This document shows positions 28,759 through 40,700 of a stretch of 64,000 bases of DNA, in pieces. Numbering within the stretch: position 1 is the stretch's first letter; each line of letters starts with the position of its first letter. The notes beneath the pieces were generated by a model, which ran no database searches, was not told the origin of the DNA, and saw only the letters and a program-made list of their open reading frames with translations. The stretch spans positions 17,746,501-17,810,500 of the forward strand of contig NC_079382.1 of the NCBI RefSeq assembly GCF_021018895.1, in the 5' to 3' direction. Made by a program: the position numbers and the translations under genes. The DNA comes from Seriola aureovittata (taxonomy: Eukaryota > Chordata > Actinopteri > Carangiformes > Carangidae).

Positions 28759-31700
28759 TAGCATGAGAACCTAGTAGAATAGTTTTCATTATTGATTAAC
28801 CTGCCAACTATTTTCACAATGAACTGATGTTTGGTTTATAAAATGTCAGTAAATAGTCACAGTCACTTCTTCCTAAAGCTCAACATGGAGTCTTAAAATG
28901 TCTTTGTTTTGTCCGGCCGTTTAAAAACACAAACATATTCATTTTACTGAATAGAATAGAACAGCAACAGACAACTAGGAAGAGAACATTTGCCTGTTTT
29001 TTTGTTGAAAAATGACTTAAAATGATTTGATTCGTGACTGTTTATGATATATGAATGTATCGACTGCAGAGGTGTACAGTAGAATATTCTTGTTTATTAG
29101 AGGAATGATTCAGTACCTCATATTTCTATTTGACCGTACTGATCAGAGCAGCCCTTTTATTTCCTGAAAAACAACAGCTACTGTTGGCTGGTAACGTTTT
29201 GCAAACAGCTTAATGGGCCAATTACAGTGGACGTCGATATCAGATGTTGGAATATGATTGATTAGATCCCAGGTAGGAAATGTGCGAGCTGCAGCCTCTT
29301 ACCTCCAAACAAGCTGCACGCCAGTAAAACACATGCCTAATGAGAAGGAGGCCTCCAGTGGATTGGAGCTCCTCTGATATGACTTTGACATAAACACAGC
29401 CTCACACAATCACCATTAAAAGTTAAGAGTAAATAGCTTCGGCCCTCTTTATTGTCTCGCCTGATTTGCTCAGGATTTTAATTGCAATTAGCGCAGACAG
29501 TGATTTATCGACGCGTAGTGGGTTTCAGCGCCGTGTCGTGTTAGGCTAATTGGTTTGGTTAAAAAGGCGTGACAAGGAGCATGCTGGAGGCACCGTGGTT
29601 CTCAGAAAGAGGATTGGCTTCACATAACGCAACAACAAGTTTCCCTGAACTGTTTTTCCTGCTTGTTCCATTCCTTCCATCTTCCCTCAATCTTTCCCTT
29701 TCTTTTCGTATCCCCGGCCTTTTTCTTCCATTTTCCATCTTGTCCTCCCTCTTAGTGCTGCCAAACAATTATCAGATGGGATTTGTCATGATAGTTATAA
29801 CACTCGATCGCTCTTCAGTGTTCTGTGAGCCGGCTTGCTCCATCTCCTTTCTTATCAAGAGAGGATCTGCCACGACAGCCGGTTTAAAAGAGAAGTAATC
29901 ATTCACTAATCACTCGCCATTACTCTACCGGCAAATGGAGGAGGAAGAGGGAGCGGGGAATGTGTGTATTCCTCTTCCAGTCACATAAAATGTCAACATT
30001 TCACTGCAGGTGTTAGTGGAGACTGAGCAGCGGTACTGTTGCTCCTTACATGTCCCTCCTGTTTCTGTTCAGCCAGTCGCTGCTCCAAGAAAAAGACGAC
30101 TAATCAAGATCAAGTCCAGACCGCAGCCTTATACAGCGAGCAGACTGGGTCTGTGCAGTGAGCTGTATGCTAAAGGTGTGGCCCGGTCAACAAGGGTGTG
30201 CATCTGTGATGTTTGTGGTCTGTGTGGCTCTGTCTGCGCAGCAACCGGCAGGGTGACCGCAGCATGCTCTGGCAAACAGGCCACGCACAGAGCAACACAA
30301 CACAGGGGACTAATAGGATTATTTATATCTACACTATATTTAGAGCACATGTATGCAAAGGTTTGGGCAACAACACATATTGTTGATATTTGAGTTAAAA
30401 ATGAGTAAATGCAGCCTCTGCAGCAAACGGACATTAAAAATGACATTAATGCTAAATGTTTCAGCATCGTATTGAGTAACACGGTCCACACGGGAATTGT
30501 TTCAGAACTTCAAAGTTCTTCAAACCGCGGCTCCAACTTTGGGTTAAAAAGGGAAACTGGAGTAATTGTGTAGAAGTGGTTTTTGAAACGGGGGCTGCTT
30601 TGCTATGTTGGTGTGGATGCAGTGAAATGTTCCATCAGAGGATTTGTTTGATGTAAATTCCTGCAAAATTAGATTTTTTAATTTTCGCTTGCCTGACGGG
30701 CATCTGTACAGGCCTTGAAAGCATGAAAAGAGAATCAAAAAATCCTTTGACGAGAATGAAAAAATAAAAAAACTTCATGAGCTCTCCTTTCACCTTTCAG
30801 AGCTTCTACTGATGATTATTTTCTCGATTAATCGGTTAAGCAAAGAAAACTGTGAAAAATGCCCATCACAATATCCTAGAGCCCACATCATCAGATGTCT
30901 CATGCTGTCCGACCAACAGTCCAAAGCAATTTACAATAATGTAAGATGAAGAAAAGCAGCAAGTCCTCACATGTAGGAGCCATGAACCTGCCAGAGTTTG
31001 ACATTTTTGCTTTACCTAAAATGATTGACGATAAAAACTTTTTCTGATCATCTCTCTTTTGATCAATCGACTAATTATTGCAGCTCTGTTACCTTTTAAA
31101 TGTCCTTTTAGTTAGCTTCAAATATGGCGACAAAAATCCTCATTGACAAAATTACATTTATATTCAGTATCTGCTGGTTCTTTGTGGCAGTGGATGAGGA
31201 GTGCGTGAAGTATAAGAAATTAAGATGCAGTGTTTTTAATGGTGAACCATTAAACCAGAAATCTTTTTTTACACACACTGACTTTGGGAGTCATGTTCTA
31301 GTAATAATGGAGCTTCAGGAAGGCGTGGTGCGTATTTTTAGAAATGACAGGTAATCACTCAAGTTACAGGACAGATCTGCAACTAATAATTATTTTCATT
31401 ACTGATTTATCTGCTGATTTATTTTAGACGATGAAATGTCAGTATTTGCATCCCTGTGTAACTGTTAGTGGCAGCAATGCTTCCATTGCATGTTGCCATG
31501 AAGAAGAAGGAGGTTAGGACAGTTACAGTCTTGTCAGTTCACATCTCCTCGATCCCTCACTGAGCTCATAGCGAGGTGATACAGACGCCGTCTCGTCTTC
31601 CTGCTGACGCCGTGCCTGCGCTCACAGAGTCTCGCAGGGCGGAGGAGAGGGGTGAAGATGAACAGCGGCGGGGTGAGAGCTGAGTGGAGCTGGAGAAGAG

Positions 31701-34700
31701 CAGAGCGGAACAGAGAGGCAGGAGCGAGAGCACACAACACATCCCAGATATAAAAGATGAGAGCGGGACTCGGCATTAGCGAGCCATACATAGCTCAGCG
31801 AAGCCGGGGTTGCAAGCAAAAAGCCACATTTGTTAATATGGGGTTCAGCCAGCGAGGTGTCAAGAGACAGGATACCACATTATACAGAAGTTACACAATG
31901 CCAGCCGAGCCACTTAGCACACAGCATGAGTAATGCACTGTTTATTCACTGTGGAACACAGGCACCACCGCCACTGACGCAGTCATTTAAACTATGAATT
32001 GATCTTTAATCAGTTGTGGACAGTGAGGTTAGAGCTTTGCTATTATCACGTCACAGTTCAACAGAGTTCCTGTGCTGGAATGGAAACATTTCCAAAGTAA
32101 ATCCGATCTTTTCCAGCTGACCTTGAGTAGTTTGGGAATGACAGAAAATGTCTGGAAAAGTCACTGCATATCGTCAGTAGCATGTAGAGACTGGTCAATA
32201 AATCAGCTGATTGACTGCCAGATATTTTCTGTTTGATTAGCTGTTTTCTATCACTGTAAATTGAACACGTTACACTTCTGGACTGTTATTTAGACACAAT
32301 AAGCATCATGAAAATGTCATTTCTGGAAATTGTGGGAATCTTTTCAGCTTTCTGATATTTTGATTGATCCATTGATCTGAATCAGGTGGTTAGTAGGAAT
32401 TGTTTACAGTAATGAGGGAACAAGTATTAAGCTGACATGTATGGGTCGCCCCGGTTGACCTCAGGGATGAAACCTAACGTGAACTGCAAAGTCCTTGGTT
32501 TTTATCCGGGACCTTTGTTCCATATTAGTCCCCATCTTTCTCTCTGCCCTCAATTTCCATCATCGATCATCTACTGCTTATCTGATCTTAGAGTAAACTA
32601 AATATCTTCGGGCTCTGGACTGATAGTTAATCGAACTGTTAGAAGACAGATTGTTGTTCCAGGCATTTTTCACCAAACAAATCATCAATTTAATAAGAAA
32701 ATTATTGGCAGAATAGTTCTATAAGTTCTATAAGTTTTATAGTTTTGTAGCCTTGATCATGTGCACACCCCCTTTGCAGTGGTCAGTGACCCTCCGAGGG
32801 GGCCCAGCCCTGCCGCTGATCTGCAAAAATAATCAACAGATTAATTGATCATGAAAATAACTATCAGTTCAAAAAGATATAAAAGTTTGGTGTTTTTGCT
32901 TGAAGAACGCCAAAAGATTATTCATCAGAAAAGTCGATTGACTGATTGATCAACTCATCCTTTCAGTTGCCAAGATATTGATTCTCTTGTAAGAAGTTAT
33001 CCGCAGCACTGGTGTTTATGTAGCAGAGCGTCTACGCACAGTTTGATTCAAATACATTTGAGAAAGCACACGGCCCTGTTTGTCACTCAGCTTGGTCCAA
33101 TGATCCTCTGTAGATGCTCAACTCTGCACGTAAAACAGTGTCAGCCAAGAACAGAGAGGGGATTTAAGTCTCAGATGTGTTTGGATGAGCAGGAATGAAG
33201 AGTCGGCTTCGCTCTCTCCTTCATTTTTCTTCATTCCCCCCTCACTTGCTCACTCCTCTCCTCTCCTCTCCACACTCACCCCTCCTCCAATCCTCTCTCT
33301 TTCCTCTCTCTCTCTGTCTTGTGGAGGTTCGACAGACGTTCCTCTCATCCTCACTGGCAGCTGTTGCCATGGTCGTGTCAGTGCCTCCGAACTATCTGGG
33401 ATGGTATTTCCATGGACGTAGATCAGGATGACACCGGGCTCTGAGGTGTAGGAGGGAGGCAGTTCACAGGTGTCAGCAGTTCTGTGTGTTGGACATGGAC
33501 TGAAGGAGACAGAGGAAGAGGAGGAGGAGGATGAAGAGGAGGATTAGAGTCTGGGAAGATATTAAACAGAGAGGAGCAGGAGCCGGAAACAGAGTGGAAA
33601 TGAGAGTGCGAGGCCGGGGTGTTTCACTGAAGCCACTTTTGAGGGGAAATCACCTTGATGCAGATTTATCATTTACCTTTTTTTTTATCTTCTGCATAGC
33701 CAGAATACAAACTTACAAAAGGAGAATAAAAAGAATAAATCACTGAATAAATAAATGAAGAAAAAACAAAAAAAACACAAACGATCACAGCACATCATAC
33801 ATAACAATAGCCACAGTCATAATTAAATTAATTACAAAATACAAAAGTGTATTTATACATAGAATACACAGCATGGTGCTTTACATTAATTCATGCCCTG
33901 AAAGATTTTTCAATATAGGTTCCCACATCTTATCAAGCACACCTCTCCCGACATGTGGGCAGCTTCCACATTCATTCAATAAACTTCTTTGCAATTACTG
34001 TTCCAAACAAAACGGCCATTCTTTCTTTTTTCAGAAGATAAAGAGCAGGTTGCTCCTAGAACATCGTTCACCTTTTAGCAGACAGTCGTTGAATCTTAGA
34101 TCCATGATCAACAACAACAACAACATCAAAGTGAGAGGAATGAACCAAGGCACTAAATCCTGGAGCTGCTTCATTAACATGGGAGAGGACATAATAACAG
34201 TTGAATGACATGATTGTACAGGTTTTCATGATGAATCCCAAATTACGGCCTAAATGAGAAAGAGAGTCTTTAAAGCATCATAGTCTGTTTCAATAAGGAT
34301 GAAGCTCTGAAGCTGATATTGTAGAATAAAGAGAAATTGTATTCAATAGAAATATTTAAATAAGAAAAATCAAGGTCAGATATACATAAAAATGCTGCAT
34401 ATATTTTCCATCGGACAGCAACTTTGCTGATGCCAAATATCAGCCAGTAATATCAAGCTAGACTTTAGTTTGCGTTTTTAGAGTGATGTAATTGCATTAA
34501 AAATACTGTATGTATGAATGGCCAGATTTACCTGGTGGGGGGGGCCCTTAAATCACTGCTTTAAAATATAATTGGCTAAAAAAAGATGCATTAATTAGCT
34601 ATAATAATGAACTAATAGGCATAGATAATGTCTAATAGTAATAAATCATTGTAAGGCAGCTGGTCTGGGCTTTGTTGGAGTCCAGCAGGCCTCAGCATGT

Positions 34701-37700
34701 TAGTCAAAACGTTAAGTCGTAGTTTGTGGATTAGTCCCGTCTTTTCAGAGCTTTCTCGATGCCTCTTGAATGAACGGCGCTCAGGATGCTGATAGCAAAT
34801 AATCTGAGATCTGCTTAAGATGCACACAAATGTGAATTAGGTGTGAGATGTGGTTTTCGATTTCGTGTCCACCAAATCCAGGTTTTACATGCCCAGATCG
34901 CTCCCCGTGAGGGTGGAAAGCAATTGTGTGGCCCAACATACAGGCGTCCGCCCCCTCAGCCGTCACATAAAGCTGACATTCCCATTCCCTCATCTTATCG
35001 GCCTGCCTCGCAGACATTGTAACCTCCATAATGCCCCTATTCATAAATCATCTTTTCTCTGCCTGTTTGACAGCAAGCACTCGGCCCTCAGACTAAAAAA
35101 GCCCTCCTGCAGCTTCCTCCTTTTTGACCCCCTTCACTTCCCGTACAGCCAAGCAATGAAGGACAACTGCAGATGGTGTGGAGCGTCCGTCTGAAAGGCC
35201 GGGTTTCTGTAACATAATGCAGCGAGGGCAGAGGAACACAGTGAGAGGCTGCGACTGACTGCAGCTCCCCCGTCAGATCTCCCACTGACCGCCCATCTGT
35301 GTGTGGCAGACTCACCACAGTCTGCTGTGTTCATTACTCCACCTATTATAAAAAAAGTCGGTGTTGTTGTCACTGCTGCCACACCTGATTAATGTTCATG
35401 ATCAGTGTGCTTTGATCTCAGCTGGAGGGAATAATGCACATGTCCTGAGCGAGTAATTTCGGATTGATTTTACACCTTATGGCTTTGTTTGGGTTATTTT
35501 CCTCTGCTGCAGGACGTGTGCTGAAAACCTTTTTCTAAAGCTTCAGGCTCCAAACACCAGAGAATCCCTTACATACAGTGGAGTACAAAGGATCTACTGA
35601 ACATGAATCTACCACAGTGCAGGAGTCTGTAGACCCTTTCATCAGTGAATTTTTCACATGAACAGGACATAAAAAGTAACAGGCTAAATTACCAAAAATT
35701 GAATTCACTGTTTTATCAGTTTCCACTCATTTTCTAGAGCTCACACTTTGATCGCTGAGGCCTTAATTTACAGATGTGATGTAGAGTCACACCAATGAAT
35801 CGACCATATTATCTGATGTATCTGTGTCGGTGTGTGTGTGTGTGTGTGTTGGCCGATAATTAGCAAGAACTGCAGTAGAGACTGTCTCCATTGGTCTTCA
35901 TTATGTAGTTTGTCCAGTCACAGTGACTGACGTCATATTTTGATGGACATTTTTCTCACTGTTTACTGATGTCTCATAGCTAGCTGACATCAGCATGACG
36001 TTTTTTTACATTTTTATGCCTTACTATAATATGACATTTTTGACATTTTATGCCTTACTATACTGTGACCTTTTTTTAAAAAATATTTTTATGCCTTACT
36101 ATACTATGACGTTTTTTGACATTTTTATGCCTTACTATACTATGACATTTTTTTTTTTTATGCCTTACTTTACTATGACATTTTTGACATTTTTATGCCT
36201 TACTATACTATAACATTTTTTAAATATTTTTTTGCCTTACTATACTATGACGTTTTTTTACATTTTTATGCCTTACTATACTATGACATTTTTTGACATT
36301 TTTATGCCTTACTATACTATGACGTTTTTTTAATATTTTTTCACTTTACTATACTATGCCGTTTTTTTATATTTTTATGCCTTACTTTACTATGACATTT
36401 TTGACATTTTTTTATATTTTTATGCCTTACTATACTGTGACATTTTTTAAATATTTTTTTGCCTTACTATACTATGACATTTTTTAAATATTTTTATGCC
36501 TTACTATACTATGACATTTTTGACATTTTATGCCTTACTATACTATGACATTTTTGACATTTTATGCCTTACTATACTATGACATTTTTGACATTTTATG
36601 CCTTACTATACTGTGACATTTTTGACATTTTATGCCTTACTATACTGTGACCTTTTTTAAATATTTTTTTGCCTTACTATACTATGACGTTTTTTTACAT
36701 TTTTATGCCTTACTATACTATGACATTTTTTGACATTTTTATGCCTTACTATACTATGACGTTTTTTTAATATTTTTTCACTTAACTATACTATGACGTT
36801 TTTTTATATTTTTTCACCTTACTATACTATAACATTTTTTTATATTTTTAGGCCTTACTATACTGTGACATTTTTTAAATATTTTTTTGCCTTACTATAC
36901 TATGACATTTTTTAAATATTTTTATGCCTTACTATACTATGACATTTTTGACATTTTATGCCTTACTATACTATGACATTTTTGACATTTTATGCCTTAC
37001 TATACTATGACATTTTTGACATTTTATGCCTTACTATACTGTGACATTTTTGACATTTTATGCCTTACTATACTGTGACGTTTTTTTAATATTTTTTCAC
37101 CTTACTATACTATAACATTTTTTTATATTTTTATGCCTTACTATACTGTGACATTTTTTAAATATTTTTATGCCTTACTATACTATGACATTTTTTGACA
37201 TTTTTATGACTTACTATACTATGACCTTTTTTTAAAAAATATTTTTATGCCTTACTATACTATGACGTTTTTTGACATTTTTATGCCTTACTATACTGTG
37301 ACCTTTTTTTAAAAAATATTTTTATGCCTTACTATACTATGACGTTTTTTTAAAAAATATTTTTATGCCTTACTATACTATGACATTTTTTGACATTTTT
37401 ATGCCTTACTATACTATGACCTTTTTTTAAAAAATATTTTTATGCCTTACTATACTATGACGTTTTTAAAAAAAATATTTTTATGCCTTACTATACTATG
37501 ACGTTTTTTGACATTTTTATGCCTTACTATACTATGACATTTTTTTTTTTTATGCCTTACTTTACTATGACATTTTTAAAATATTTTTTTGCCTTACTAT
37601 AGACGACATTTTTAAAATATTTTTATGCCTTACTATACTATGACATTTTTGACATTTTATGCCTTACTATACTGTGACATTTAAAAAAAATATATTTTTA

Positions 37701-40700
37701 TGACTTACTATACTATGACGTTTTTTTAAAAAATATTTTTATGCCTTACTATACTATGACGTTTTTTGACATTTTTATGCCTTACTATACTATGACATTT
37801 TTTTTTTTTTTATGCCTTACTTTACTATGACATTTTTGACATTTTTATGCCTTACTATACTATGACATTTTTTAAATATTTTTTTGCCTTACTATACTAT
37901 GACGTTTTTTGACATTTTTATGCCTTACTATACTATGACCTTTTTTTAAAAAATATTTTTATGCCTTACTATACTATGTTTTTTTTTAAATATTTTTATG
38001 CCTTACTATAATATGACATTTTTGACATTTTATGCCTTACTATACTGTGACCTTTTTTAAAAAAATATTTTTATGCCTTACTATACTATGACATTTTTGA
38101 AATATTTTTATGCCTTACTATACTATGACATTTTTGAAATATTTTTATGCCTTACTATACTATGACATTTTTTTTTACATTTTTATGCCTTACTATATTA
38201 TGACATTTTTATGCCTTACTATACTATGACATTTTTTTTATGCCTTACTATACTATGACATTTTTGACATTTTTATGCCTTACTATACTATAACATTTTT
38301 TAAATATTTTTTCACCTTACTATACTATGACATTATTTTATATTTTTATGCCTTACTATACTGTGACGTTTTTGACATTTTTATGCCTTACTATACTATG
38401 ACATTTTTGAAATATTTTTATGCCTTACTATACTATGACATTTTTGACATTTTATGCCTTACTATACTATGACATTTTTGAAATATTTTTATGCCTTACT
38501 ATAATATGACCTTTTTGACATTTTTATGCCTTACTATACTGTGACATTTTTGAAATATTTTTTTGCCTTACTATAGACGACATTTTAAAAATATTTTTAT
38601 GCCTTAATATACTATGACATTTTTGACATTTTATGCCTTACTATACTGTGACATTTTTAAAAAAAATATTTTTATGACTTACTATACTATGACGTTTTTT
38701 AAAAAAATATTTTTATGCCTTACTATACTATGACGTTTTTTGACATTTTTATGCCTTACTATAATATGACCTTTTTGACATTTTTATACCTTACTATACT
38801 ATATTTTTAAAAATATTTTTATGCCTTACTATACTGTGACGTTTTTTAAATATTTTTTTGCCTTACTATACTATGACGTTTTTTTTTATATTTTTATGCC
38901 TTACTATACTATGACATTTCTTAAAAATATTTTTATGCCTTACTATACTATGACGTTTTTTGACATTTTTATGCTTTACTATACTATGACCTTTTTTTTA
39001 AAAAATATTTTTATGCCTTACTATACTATGGCGTTTTTGACATTTTTATGCCTTACTATCTATTATTATACTATTCAAGCTAGCTGATGACTAGATTCAA
39101 AATCTTGGGCAGATTGACAGATGACAATGAAATCCTAAAACAAATGAGATACAATGAGTTATGCATAAATGTTCGTGTTAATGAGGGAAATTACTGTAAC
39201 TCCTTAACTCTTTAAGAATTCAAATTTTTTTCGTTGTTAACACACTAACTCAAGAGCAACCCATAGTATAGACTTCATACTGGCACCACAGGTAATCCTA
39301 ATGGAGCATGTGATCTGATTAGGTTTTGGTTTCCCTTGCTGCATGAATTTGCATATGAATGAGGGGGAAAAAAATGAATGGAGATCCAGCTGTTGCCCTC
39401 TCCTGTTTGTGTTCATGCTAAACTGGGCTAATTGCCTCCTGTCCCAAGGTTCACACTTCTACAGGCAGACAGGAGCGTGATATCATTCATCTCATCTAAT
39501 TGTTCTTGGTTGATTGTTTCATAGAAAGAAAGTGAACAAGTTTATTTCCCAAAATATTGATCTGATCCCTTTCAAAGAATAAAGCAATTCTCCACGTTGT
39601 TGCTACAGAAATGGCCTGGCTAACTGTCCAACACTGAAACATGTAAAAGACTCTCTCTGCCACATCTAAAAATATTCAACCACCCTGTTTATTCCACCCA
39701 AAATGATACAAGCTCTCCAAGTGGTGCTTCACATCTGACACAGTGTCCCTGTTGAGCAGCTGTACTGGGTGCTGTGTTTTGACTGTGCTCTCCTCTGTAG
39801 CTCAGTCAGACAACTCAAAGGTTCATCAGAGCAGTTTTCTCATTTGTTTCCATTTCCTCCATCACACCTAAACAGCTCTGATGAAGTGTGATCAGGTTCA
39901 GTCTTCACCTGTCACTGCTGCTTAACAACAACACGTCCTCAGTCTCCGTAGTTGTAAGAGCCCTCAGCCTGGTGATGTTTTGGAAGCAGAGCAGTGTCAC
40001 GTGTTGGCGCTGCTTTAGCTCTCACCCGGATCAACAGTTTACACTAAGCTATTGACTGCCTTCCACAGAAACACTGGTTTAAGGTTTCAGACATGTCAGG
40101 TGTTTGTGTGTGTGTGTGTGTGGGGCTATCACTGGGCTTACAGCAGCTGGATCCATCACACACAGGCTACAGTTAACTAACAGCACTGCAGGGAGTTGAC
40201 TGCAGCAGTGATGTGTCAAACTCTGTTTCTGTGTCTTTCTCAGGGGATTGCTTCACTCAATTCCGCCTTGCAGAGGAAAAAGACTGGGAGATGGACTTAT
40301 TTACAGCCAGTCAGGTAAATCTATATTCCAATACAATGCCAATCTGCAGCACTCTGCATTGTTAGTTGGTCTGTCATGGATTTAACCCACTTTTCCTCCA
40401 GCGAACACTACATCTGGGTTAAAATGCAGAAAGTAGAAGGAGCTAATGTAGCATTGTCAGTGTGTGTTGGTGGGTTCCTCCAACTCTTTGGTCCAGACTC
40501 AAATATCTTGAAAAAGTGTGATTGACGTGAAACATTCGTGCAGACATTCGTGAAAGCAAGAGGATGACGTCAAATGACTTTAATGATCCTCTTACTATTT
40601 AATCTTAGTACCATCAGCAGGTCAGAGTTTTCATCTTTCCTGTGAAATATTCATGGCTTCATCACAAAATGAACTACAAAGGAGACATTTAAATAGCCTT

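Larger units (their letters stand above)
26276..35994 (+). other. aven intron 2, distal part before the minisatellite
   Basis: No exon recognised. Contents: an (AT)n array (28698-28755), several GGGCTGCAAC-family copies, a SINE-like fragment (32445-32560), a long pyrimidine tract (33215-33330) and a matching purine-rich tract (33498-33620), and two candidate conserved segments (29160-29560, 34830-35080). Several open frames above 100 codons occur (for example 30010-30393) but lack splice context or protein similarity. Confidence 0.55.

Noticed and set aside
30010..30393. 127-codon plus-strand frame in aven intron 2
   Set aside because: No recognisable domain, no clear splice sites in a matching phase, and Cys/Ser/Thr composition typical of random frames.
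35995..39087. Open frames with repeated MPYYTMTFF, and possible CRISPR-like array
   Set aside because: The frames come from the minisatellite unit. Units abut without unique spacers, and the genome is eukaryotic, so a CRISPR array is excluded.
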